Part shown: piece after piece, positions 1-5,947 of the stretch
Layout: every line of letters starts with the position of its first letter
Numbering within the stretch: position 1 is the first letter of the stretch
Source: an uncultured Oscillospiraceae bacterium
Lineage (GTDB): Bacteria > Bacillota > Clostridia > Oscillospirales > Oscillospiraceae
Assembly (NCBI GenBank): GCA_949093475.1
Contig: CARXAY010000068.1
Span: 1-6,975, forward strand
Reading direction: 5' to 3'
DNA: 6,975 nucleotides
Made by a program: the position numbers and the translations under genes
Notes under the pieces: generated by a model
What the model was told of the DNA's origin: nothing
The model's database searches: none
Seen by the model: only the letters and a program-made list of their open reading frames with translations

Positions 1-3
1 TCC

Positions 4-447
4 CTATCCTTGCCGAATGTTGTATTCGCTGTCTAAAATCAGCCAATTTTGCGGAAAAGGCCGCATCAGATTCCAATAGCCTGCACCGTATAATCCGTAC
101 TCCGGGATCAGGGCCAGCTTGGCCTGAATACTGCGCGCGTCTTCAAACCAGACCTCATGCTCCCTTCCCTGTTCGTCCGTATATCGGAACCACGGGGATC
201 GGGCAAGGGTGTCGTACTGGATCTCCGCACCATAGCGCAAAGCCAGACGAACGGCGTATTGATTTGAGATCGAGGTGGCGCGGGTGACGCCTTCTGCAAA
301 GGGCAGCGGCCAGTCATAGCCATAATTGGGAATCCCCAGCCAGATTTTTTGGGCGGGCATTTCGGTCAAGGCATACTCTACCACCCGTCGCACATTGGGG
401 AGCGGAGCGACCGCCATAGGCGGGCCATAGGTGTAGCCCCATTCATA
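4..447 (-). pseudogene. 3' fragment of a GH18 spore peptidoglycan hydrolase (YaaH/SleL type)
   Basis: These 147 codons end at a TAG stop (4-6) and match the C-terminal part of the GH18 barrel in YaaH/SleL/CotE-like spore enzymes, which cleave N-acetylglucosamine linkages in cortex peptidoglycan at germination. Visible landmarks, in order, are YEWGYTYGPPMAVAP, KIWLGIPNYGYDW, HEVWFEDARS, GAGYWNL and PFPQNW. They resemble B. subtilis YaaH closely from memory. The upstream barrel strands with the DxxDxE catalytic motif, and any LysM or signal region, are absent. Homology stops at the Tyr codon 447-445. Upstream codons (NWKKYP and beyond) come from non-coding sequence and then from the recombinase gene read out of frame, so the long open frame reaching 579 is not a real start. 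No ribosome site or start suits the fragment. It is either a broken gene or one half of a gene split by an excisable element. The family call is strong; what happened to it is inference. Confidence 0.85.
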
Positions 448-463
448 TGGATACTTCTTCCAA

Positions 464-2146
464 TTACATAGCTTTCGGGCATTCTCCGCTTTCTTCCCGG
501 TTTTTTGCCAAATCCAGCAGTTTTTCACGCTCTGCGGAGAATTTGAAGTGTATCTCGATATGCTCCCGGTCATGGACAACGATGTGGTCGATCAGATGGA
601 TCACCGTGGAGCGGTCAAGGGCCTGGATGTTGCCGTATTGACGGAAAAACTCTACAAACTCATCGTCCGCCCTCCGGGCTTCCTTGAGGTTACAGAGAGA
701 GGCTTGCAGCTTGGCTATGTATTCCTCCTGCACAGCGATTTCCCGTGTGTACTGGCCTCGGAACTGCTCATATTCACCCTCGTCGATCAACCCGCTTTGG
801 AGACTGTCATAGAGCTTGAATTTGGCCTCTGTCAGCCGCTTTTTTTCCCGCTCCGCCCGGTTGATGGCCGTGGTGTACTCATTGGCGTTTGATACTTCCT
901 CGGCGGCTTCCTGGGCCGCAAGAACGGCAACGCGGGCGTCTACCAGCTGAGATATTTGCGCTCTGACCGCTTGGAGAACGATGCGCTCCAACTGCTTTTC
1001 GGAGATAGACTCTCCCTGGCACTTCTCCGGGGCATATGTCCTGGTCTGACAGCGAAATCGAGCATAACCACCGGACACGCAGCGGTTCATTCGCCGCCCA
1101 CAGCAACCGCAGAACACGAAGCCGGACAGCAGATAAGGCTCCTCCCGCCCGGCGGACACGCGGGTATGCCGCTGGAACCGCTCATGGACAAGGGTAAACT
1201 GTTCATCGGATATGATGGCCTCATGGGTGCCCTCGATGACTGTCCAGTTCGCTTGTTCATTTGGCACCATCCGCTTGCTTCGGTAGGAGGTACTTTTGTA
1301 TTTTCCCTGCACTAAGTTTCCGATGTAGACCTCGTCTTTCAGAATGTTGTTGACCGATGTGATACTCCACACATTCTGTTTCTTTCCGCCGCTGGCGTGA
1401 TGGGAAAAGCCTTTACAACCTTTTGCCGTCTTATAGACAGAGGGAGGCGGGATATGGAGGGCGTTCAGCCGCTTTACGATGGCTGACGCGCTGGCTCCCT
1501 CGGTGTACCAGTCGAAGATCATCCGCACCACCTCCGCCGCCTCCGGGTCAATGACCAGCTTGTGGCGATCCTCTGAACTCTTCACATAGCCGTAAGGGGC
1601 GTAGTTGCCGATGAACTCCCCGGCGTTGCGCTTCATGTTCAGGGTGCTTTTGATCTTCACCGAAAGCTGGCGGATATAGTCGTCGTTGACGATGTTGGAA
1701 AAGGAAACGATGGAGCTGCAATAGGTCTCCGGGCTTTTCACGCTGTCCAGGCTGTTGAGAATGGAGATGACACGCACTCCCTTGCTGGGAAAATAGTCCT
1801 CCAGCAGCCGCCCCAGCTCCGGGTAGTTACGGCCCAGACGGGACAGATCTTTGAAAATCACACAGTTGATGGCCCCGGCATCAATATCGCTGATCAGCCG
1901 CTTGTAGTCGGGCCGGTCAAAGCCGCCCCCGGCATAGCCATCGTCGGTGTAAAGCGTTACCGAGGCTACGTTCTCCCCCTGCCGTCTCATCCAGTCAATA
2001 TAGTTGTTGATGATCTTCTGCTGGTTTTCAATACTGTCACTCTGGGGCTTATCGCCATCCTCTTTACTGAGGCGGGTATAGGCTCCCAGCTTCCATTCCT
2101 TTTCAGAAACAGCCTTTTCTTTTGCTTCGTTTCGCACAAAGGTCAT
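464..2146 (-). CDS. large serine recombinase (resolvase/integrase family) of a mobile element
   Basis: The protein has 560 residues and would cut and rejoin DNA at attachment sites through a phosphoserine intermediate, mediating insertion or excision of an element. The N-terminal resolvase domain (about 19-165) carries YTRLS with nucleophile Ser27 and the arginine-rich FKDLSRLGRN around 98-107. A recombinase domain (about 175-305) includes PYGYVKS and the TVIEGTHEAIIS segment. A zinc ribbon (about 339-380) shows Cys346, Cys349, Cys366 and Cys376. A charged, probably coiled-coil stretch (about 425-490) follows, then a C-terminal tail (IDHIVVHDREHIEIHFKF) typical of clostridial TndX/TnpX-like recombinases. 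ATG at 2146 is chosen because GAAGGGAG (2153-2160) sits 6 bases upstream and a good promoter lies further up. All catalytic and zinc residues are present, so it looks functional. The stop is only about 17 bp from the GH18 breakpoint, which fits a gene at the very edge of its element. Confidence 0.95.
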   Translation of the reverse strand: MTFVRNEAKEKAVSEKEWKLGAYTRLSKEDGDKPQSDSIENQQKIINNYIDWMRRQGENVASVTLYTDDGYAGGGFDRPDYKRLISDIDAGAINCVIFKDLSRLGRNYPELGRLLEDYFPSKGVRVISILNSLDSVKSPETYCSSIVSFSNIVNDDYIRQLSVKIKSTLNMKRNAGEFIGNYAPYGYVKSSEDRHKLVIDPEAAEVVRMIFDWYTEGASASAIVKRLNALHIPPPSVYKTAKGCKGFSHHASGGKKQNVWSITSVNNILKDEVYIGNLVQGKYKSTSYRSKRMVPNEQANWTVIEGTHEAIISDEQFTLVHERFQRHTRVSAGREEPYLLSGFVFCGCCGRRMNRCVSGGYARFRCQTRTYAPEKCQGESISEKQLERIVLQAVRAQISQLVDARVAVLAAQEAAEEVSNANEYTTAINRAEREKKRLTEAKFKLYDSLQSGLIDEGEYEQFRGQYTREIAVQEEYIAKLQASLCNLKEARRADDEFVEFFRQYGNIQALDRSTVIHLIDHIVVHDREHIEIHFKFSAEREKLLDLAKNREESGECPKAM

Positions 2147-2152
2147 TCTACG

Positions 2153-2160
2153 CTCCCTTC
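2153..2160 (-). promoter_or_regulatory. ribosome binding site of the serine recombinase
   Basis: On the minus strand GAAGGGAG lies 6 bases before the ATG at 2146-2144. It fixes the recombinase start. Confidence 0.7.
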
Positions 2161-2185
2161 TGCCGAAAAGCCAAATTTGCGAAAC

Positions 2186-2215
2186 GATGTCTGCAATATT
2201 ATGATAGCAAACATC
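2186..2215. repeat. imperfect inverted repeat over the recombinase -10 region
   Basis: The left arm GATGTCTGC (2186-2194) and right arm GCAAACATC (2207-2215) are inverted copies matching at 8 of 9 positions, separated by 12 bases. The spacer holds the whole -10 hexamer and the predicted start point. The position suits an operator for autoregulation, or a recombinase binding site. Function is inferred from placement alone. Confidence 0.45.
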
Positions 2216-2229
2216 AAAAATCTCGTCAA
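2201..2229 (-). promoter_or_regulatory. sigma-A-type promoter of the recombinase gene
   Basis: Read on the minus strand, TTGACG (2229-2224) and TATCAT (2206-2201) are separated by exactly 17 bases, each matching the housekeeping consensus at 5 of 6 positions. Transcription would start near 2195, about 50 bases before the recombinase ATG. The -35 overlaps the stop codon of the small upstream ORF, so the recombinase has its own promoter and need not depend on read-through. It does not look like a sigma-K or sigma-E promoter, so expression is not obviously limited to the mother cell. Confidence 0.7.
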
Positions 2230-2375
2230 ATTTTTGGTTTTTCCGTCATGTGGGAGTGAAGAACACAAATTAGCTGGTTTTGCAGGATCGGGCCAGCCTT
2301 TGAGTGGAATACTGTGACCTCAGTTTTTCCAAACTTGAGGATTTTGCTGGTGGTATCAGGCACTTGATGATCCAT
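2226..2375 (-). CDS. small hypothetical protein upstream of the recombinase, possibly TnpW-like
   Basis: This is a 49-residue ORF ending in TGA at 2228-2226. The ATG at 2375 is preferred because AGAGGTG (2387-2381) lies 5 bases upstream. The frame could extend to a GTG at 2426, but that codon has only a poor ribosome site. The sequence has a short polar N-terminus, then KFGKTEVTVFHS, then a hydrophobic stretch ILQNQLICVL. The GKT-x-V-x-V plus aromatic/His/Ser pattern weakly recalls TnpW-type small proteins carried next to serine recombinases in Tn4451-like elements (usual form VxVHFS). That resemblance is from memory and weak. No membrane segment, Cys pair or clear helix-turn-helix is visible. 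The gap to the recombinase start is 79 bases. A role as element accessory or directionality factor is possible but not shown. Confidence 0.5.
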   Translation of the reverse strand: MDHQVPDTTSKILKFGKTEVTVFHSKAGPILQNQLICVLHSHMTEKPKI

Positions 2376-2434
2376 AAGAACACCTCTGAAATAAAATCGG
2401 GGTGTCCTATCTTTATTCTCTGCCACGCCCTGCT

Positions 2435-2466
2435 ATTATCACAGTTGCAGATGGGCATTGTCTCAA
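2435..2466 (-). promoter_or_regulatory. possible extended -10 promoter for the small ORF
   Basis: The minus strand has TGTGATAAT (2443-2435), an extended -10 with TG one base before GATAAT. A TTGAGA (2466-2461) lies 20 bases upstream of the hexamer, which is too far for a standard -35, so activity would rest on the extended -10. It would give a leader of roughly 50-60 bases before the ATG at 2375. Weak call. Confidence 0.3.
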
Positions 2467-2468
2467 AA

Positions 2469-2491
2469 TTTCGGGATAAAAAACCTCGAAA
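2469..2491. repeat. imperfect dyad TTTCGGG / CCTCGAAA
   Basis: TTTCGGG (2469-2475) and CCTCGAAA (2484-2491) form a 7-bp stem with one bulged base around an A-rich 8-base centre. It lies between the Pho operon terminator and the small ORF, about where the right end of the recombinase module should fall. Whether it is an element end, a protein site or chance cannot be decided from one copy. Confidence 0.3.
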
Positions 2492-2506
2492 GTTCAAAAC
2501 ATGACA

Positions 2507-2544
2507 AAAGACCGCCTGCTTCACAGAGAAAGCAGACGGTCTTT
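2507..2544 (-). terminator. rho-independent terminator of the pst-pho operon
   Basis: Arms 2507-2521 and 2530-2544 are 15 bases each around an 8-base loop, with a single imperfection. In minus-strand RNA that position is a U-G wobble and all other positions are Watson-Crick, whereas in plus-strand RNA it would be an A-C mismatch. A short U run (UUUU) follows on the minus-strand side only. The hairpin begins 35 bases after the sensor kinase stop codon. It ends the operon and insulates the recombinase module from Pho transcription. Confidence 0.85.
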
Positions 2545-2559
2545 GTAGTGTCGAAACGT

Positions 2560-2574
2560 ACCTCAAATTGAGGT
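2560..2574. repeat. short perfect inverted repeat just after the kinase stop
   Basis: ACCTCAA (2560-2566) and TTGAGGT (2568-2574) are perfect inverted copies around one base, starting 5 bases beyond the phoR stop codon and 15 bases before the terminator stem. As RNA it would give a 5-bp stem with a 5-base loop. Its role is unknown. Confidence 0.45.
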
Positions 2575-2579
2575 GTATT

Positions 2580-3887
2580 TTAGATGGGGAAAGTGACTTC
2601 GATCGCTGTTCCATTTCCGATTTTACTGTCCAACTTGATCTTGGCGTTATGATATTGGGCGGCGTGCTTGACAATGGCAAGGCCCAGACCCGTGCCACCG
2701 GCGGCCTTGGAGCGGCTTTTGTCCACCCGGTAGAACCGCTCGAACACCCGCTCCTGATCCTGAGGCGGGATGCCGATGCCCGTGTCGGCCACGGTGAGGG
2801 TGACCGTTTGCCCCGTGTGGGTCACGCTGACGTCCACCGAGCCGCCCTCCACGTTGTACTTTACGGCGTTGTCACAGAGGTTGTAGACCAGTTCAAAGAG
2901 CAAGGCCCGGGCCCCGATCACGCTGGCCGGTTCGCCGTGGACGGTCATGATGATCCCTTTTGCGGCGGTTTGGGCCTCCATGTTGGCACAGACCTCCCGG
3001 CAAAGGGAGAGCAGCTCCACCTCCTCCCGGGGCAGCTCTACCCCCTCGTCCAGCTGGGACAGGCGGAGGATGTCCTCAATGAGGGCCACCAACCGCTGGG
3101 CCTCGGCGCGGATGCGGCCCGCAAACCGGGGAATGTCCGGCTGGGCCACCGTGCCGTTTTCCAGCAGCTCCGCGCTGCCGAGGATGGACTGAAGGGGCGT
3201 TTTCAGCTCGTGGGACACGTTGGCGGTGAACTCCCGGCGGCTTTGCTCGGCGGCGGCCACCTGCCGGTTCTGGTGATGGATGCGCCGGAGGAGGGGGGAC
3301 AATTCCTCATACACATCGTTGGACAGCGGATCGTCCAGATTCAAGGTGTTGATGGGCTTGACCACCTGCCGAGCCAGCTTGTCCGCCAGCACCCAAGACA
3401 CCACCGCCGCGACAACGATCAGCAGCAAAAGGGCCTGAGACATCCAAAGCAGCAGGGCCAGCGCCGTCACTTGGTCGGCGGACACCCGCAGCACCGTGCC
3501 GTCCGAGAGCCGCTTGGCCTGATAGACCGTGCGGCGCATGAGGGTGGCAGACATTCGGGACGCGACGCCCTCTCCGGTTTCCAGAGCCTCCCGGATCTCC
3601 TCCCGCTGGGCGTGGTTTTCCATGGCGTCGGCGGGCGCTTGGGTATCATAGAGTACTTTGCCTGTCCCATCCACCCATGTCAGGCGGTAATCCTCTTTTT
3701 CCAAGCCCTCCAAATAGGCTCTTCCACTCAACTCCACCCCTTGGGTCGCCATGCGAAGCTCTTGGCTAAGTTGGATGCTCTGCCGCTCATTGAAATAGCC
3801 GTACAGGCTGGTCATGACCACCACCAAGCTGGTGAGAAGGGCCACAAAGGCGGAGAGCAGACAGGCGCGAAAGATTTTTTTGCTCAT
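2580..3887 (-). CDS. phoR: PhoR-type sensor histidine kinase
   Basis: This 435-residue membrane kinase should phosphorylate the adjacent response regulator when phosphate is low. There is a membrane helix at about 8-30, an extracytoplasmic segment (about 31-140, with YRLTWVDGTGKVLYDT), and a second helix at about 143-167. A short linker leads directly into HisKA, with phospho-acceptor His226 in SHELKTP. The ATPase domain shows the N box (NLCDNAVKYN, about 336-345), G1 (DTGIGIP, 368-374), F box (FERFYRVDKS, about 382-391) and G2 (GGTGLGL, 397-403). No cytoplasmic PAS domain fits between helix 2 and HisKA, unlike E. coli PhoR. The ATG at 3887 overlaps the regulator's TGA as ATGA and follows GGAGGGC. 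It is the last gene of the operon. All catalytic boxes are intact. The PhoR assignment rests mainly on its neighbours. Confidence 0.92.
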   Translation of the reverse strand: MSKKIFRACLLSAFVALLTSLVVVMTSLYGYFNERQSIQLSQELRMATQGVELSGRAYLEGLEKEDYRLTWVDGTGKVLYDTQAPADAMENHAQREEIREALETGEGVASRMSATLMRRTVYQAKRLSDGTVLRVSADQVTALALLLWMSQALLLLIVVAAVVSWVLADKLARQVVKPINTLNLDDPLSNDVYEELSPLLRRIHHQNRQVAAAEQSRREFTANVSHELKTPLQSILGSAELLENGTVAQPDIPRFAGRIRAEAQRLVALIEDILRLSQLDEGVELPREEVELLSLCREVCANMEAQTAAKGIIMTVHGEPASVIGARALLFELVYNLCDNAVKYNVEGGSVDVSVTHTGQTVTLTVADTGIGIPPQDQERVFERFYRVDKSRSKAAGGTGLGLAIVKHAAQYHNAKIKLDSKIGNGTAIEVTFPI

Positions 3888-4555
3888 AGCTTGCCCTCCA
3901 AACGGTAGCCCACGCCCCGGACGGTCTCGATGCGCGCGCCGTAGCCACCCAGCTTTTGACGCAAGGTCTTAATGTGCATATCCAAAGTCCGGGTCTCCCC
4001 CTGATAGCTGTCCCCCCACACGCCGGAAAACAGCTCCTCCCGGGTAAAGGCCCGGCCCGGATGGGCCAAAAACAGCCGCAGCAGCTCAAATTCCTTATAG
4101 GTCAGATCTAAGCGCTGTCCGTCCGCCGTGACGGTATGGCCGATGGTATCCATACTCAGCCCGCCCATGGTCAGGACGGTTTGCCCCTTGTCCTCGCACC
4201 GCCGCAGCACCGCCTTGACCCGGGACACCATCTCCATGAGCCCAAAGGGCTTGACCAGATAATCGTCCGCCCCCAGATCGAGGCTTTGTATCTTATCGTA
4301 CTCCGTCCCCTTGGCGGTGGCCATGATGACGGGGATGTCCCGAAGGGCGGGGGTCTCCTTCATCCGTCGCAGGAGGGTCACCCCGCCCGCACCGGGGAGC
4401 ATCACATCCAGCAAAACAAGCTGGGGCCGCTCCTGCTGCAGGGCGGCCCAAAAGGCGTCGCCGTCGGCAAAGCCACGGGCGGCAAAGCCCGTAGAGGTCA
4501 GGGCGTACAGCTCGGTCTCCAAAATGCCGTTGTCGTCCTCTACACACCAGATCAT
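3884..4555 (-). CDS. phoB: PhoB/PhoP-type OmpR-family response regulator
   Basis: This 223-residue regulator pairs with the kinase encoded next to it and should control the phosphate regulon. The receiver domain (about 1-115) has acidic residues Glu6/Asp7/Asp8, phospho-acceptor Asp50 in LLDVMLPG, Thr80 in MATAKG and Lys102 in LVKPF. The winged-helix DNA-binding domain (about 125-221) includes LTYKEFELLRLFL, the recognition-helix segment TRTLDMHIKTLRQKL and the final RGVGYRL wing. ATG at 4555 is chosen over an in-frame codon at 4600 because the receiver fold begins with MIWCVEDD, AAAGGAG (4569-4563) lies upstream, and the ATG overlaps the phoU TGA as ATGA. The family is certain. The Pho role follows from placement in the pst operon, and the name could equally be phoP as used in Bacillus. 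Confidence 0.93.
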   Translation of the reverse strand: MIWCVEDDNGILETELYALTSTGFAARGFADGDAFWAALQQERPQLVLLDVMLPGAGGVTLLRRMKETPALRDIPVIMATAKGTEYDKIQSLDLGADDYLVKPFGLMEMVSRVKAVLRRCEDKGQTVLTMGGLSMDTIGHTVTADGQRLDLTYKEFELLRLFLAHPGRAFTREELFSGVWGDSYQGETRTLDMHIKTLRQKLGGYGARIETVRGVGYRLEGKL

Positions 4556-5192
4556 AGGCCCTCTCCTTTGTGAACGCCGGTGACGGCGAATACCACCCAT
4601 TCCGCCACGTTGGCGGCGTGGTCGCCGATGCGCTCAAAGTACTTGGCGATCATTAGCTGATCCAGAGCATACTCGCCTAGCTCGGGATTTTGGGCGATAC
4701 GCTCCACCAAGGCTATTTTAATCTCCTGAAAGGCGTTGTCAATGGCGTCGTCAAATAAAATGACCTTTTTTGCCTGCTCCACGTCTTGGCAGACGTAGGC
4801 GTCCACGCTGGCAGTGACCATATGGATGGCGGCATGGGCCATGGCGTGAAGCCGCTGTGCCTCCTCCGGCCTTACCCCCTCAATGGCGCAGACAATGTCG
4901 GAAATGTCGCTCGCCTGGTCTCCAATGCGCTCCAGATCGGTGATCATCTTCAGTGCCGCCGACACCTGCCGCAGGTCTCCCGCCACAGGCGCAGCAGGAG
5001 CTTGAGGCAGAGACTCTCGATGTCACGCTCGGCTTGGTCGATCTCCGCTTCCAGAGCGGGAACTTTCCCCGCCAAAGCCCGGTCGCCGTCCAGAGCCTTG
5101 GCGGAGAGGGCGATGGCCTCCTCGCATAGCCCGCCCATCCGGGTCAGCTCCCGGTGCAAAAGGGCCATATCCTCGTCAAAACGGCTTCTCAT
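4552..5192 (-). pseudogene. phoU: phoU, phosphate signalling regulator, interrupted by a frameshift
   Basis: PhoU is a cytoplasmic helical-bundle protein that links the Pst transporter to the PhoR kinase and represses the regulon when phosphate is plentiful. The start at 5192 overlaps the pstB stop (TGATG) and follows GGAGG. The first 67 or so residues (MRSRFDEDMALLHREL to ESLCLKLLLR) are normal PhoU repeat 1, but this frame then runs off into unrelated residues and stops at 4950-4952. The rest of PhoU continues in another frame from about 4990 (PVAGDLRQVSAALKMITDLERIGDQASDI, quoted in parts; later YFERIGDHAANVAEW) to TGA at 4552-4554. Relative to the family motif LLLRQQPVAGDLR, about 7 bases seem missing at the junction near 4990-4992. 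A GTG at 4986 opens the second frame, but it is the conserved Val in PVAGD, not a start. Overall span, about 213 codons, is normal. This could be a real mutation or a sequence error. Confidence 0.85.
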
Positions 5193-5947
5193 CAGCCAAA
5201 CCTCCCCGTGATGTAGTCCTCGGTGCGCTTGTCCCCGGGCTGGGAGAAGATCCTCTCCGTATCGCCCGCCTCCACCAGCTCCCCCAGCAGGAAAAAGGCG
5301 GTGCGGTCGGAGATGCGCAGGGCCTGCTGCATATTGTGGGTGACAATCACGATGGTGTAGCGCTCCTTCAGCTCCATAGCCAATTCTTCCACCCGGGAAG
5401 TAGAGATAGGATCAAGAGCGGAGGTGGGCTCGTCCATCAAAAGCACCGTCGGCTCTACCGCCAAGGCCCTTGCGATACAAAGCCGCTGCTGCTGGCCTCC
5501 CGACAGGCCCAGAGCGTTCTTTTTAAGCCGATCCTTTACCTCGTCCCAGATGGCCGCGTCCCGCAGGGCCTGCTCCACGATCTCATCCAGCCGGGCCCGG
5601 CCCTTGATCCCGTGGGTTCGAGGGCCGTAGGCCACGTTGTCGTAGATGGACATGGGGAAGGGGTTGGGCTTTTGGAACACCATCCCCACCTCCCGGCGCA
5701 GGGCGCTTACGTCCCGGCCGGGGGCGTAGATGTCCTCTCCCCGGTAGCGTACCTCCCCGGTGATCCTAACGCCGGGGATCAGGTCGTTCATGCGGTTCAG
5801 GGTTTTGAGAAAGGTGGACTTGCCGCAGCCCGAAGGGCCGATAAGGGCGGTGATGCTTTTTTCCGGAATGTCCAGAGAAATGTTTTTCAGCGCCTGAGTC
5901 TGCCCATACCAGAGGCACAGGTCGTGGGATGTGAGAATGGGGTTCAT
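5192..5947 (-). CDS. pstB: phosphate ABC transporter ATP-binding protein
   Basis: At 251 residues, PstB is the ATPase that drives phosphate import through PstC/PstA at the cytoplasmic membrane face. Walker A is GPSGCGKST (37-45), the Q loop is FQKPNPFP (Gln92), the signature is LSGGQQQR (148-155), Walker B is VLLMDEPTSALDP (168-180) and the H-loop His is residue 204. The KPNPFP motif after the Q-loop Gln and the CIARALAVEP segment are typical of PstB among ABC ATPases. Length is normal for the family. ATG at 5947 overlaps the pstA TGA as ATGA, with AAAGGAG upstream. The stop shares one base with the phoU start. Nothing looks degraded. Confidence 0.97.
   Translation of the reverse strand: MNPILTSHDLCLWYGQTQALKNISLDIPEKSITALIGPSGCGKSTFLKTLNRMNDLIPGVRITGEVRYRGEDIYAPGRDVSALRREVGMVFQKPNPFPMSIYDNVAYGPRTHGIKGRARLDEIVEQALRDAAIWDEVKDRLKKNALGLSGGQQQRLCIARALAVEPTVLLMDEPTSALDPISTSRVEELAMELKERYTIVIVTHNMQQALRISDRTAFFLLGELVEAGDTERIFSQPGDKRTEDYITGRFG

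Noticed and set aside
4..579. A continuous 191-codon minus-strand frame including the GH18 fragment
   Set aside because: The portion above 447 is junction sequence and the recombinase gene in another frame. It has no GH18 similarity, so it is not the gene's true start.
2304..2504. Plus-strand 66-codon frame antisense to the small ORF
   Set aside because: There is no good ribosome site or promoter on that strand, and no recognisable sequence pattern.
2270..2698. Minus-strand 142-codon frame across the end of phoR, the terminator and the small ORF
   Set aside because: It crosses the terminator hairpin and overlaps phoR in another frame. No motif or suitable ribosome site was seen.
2568..3908. 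Long open frame on the plus strand, 446 codons
   Set aside because: It is antisense to the sensor kinase, whose catalytic boxes are all present. The plus frame is rich in Gly/His/Arg/Gln without any recognisable motif, typical of a GC-rich shadow.
3884..4600. Response regulator starting at 4600
   Set aside because: The extra 15 residues are arginine-rich, lie outside the receiver fold and overlap phoU. The ATG at 4555 has AAAGGAG and the ATGA junction.
4552..4986. Second half of phoU as an independent gene starting at GTG 4986
   Set aside because: The GTG is the conserved Val of the PVAGD motif inside PhoU and has no ribosome site of its own. A frameshift explains the data better.
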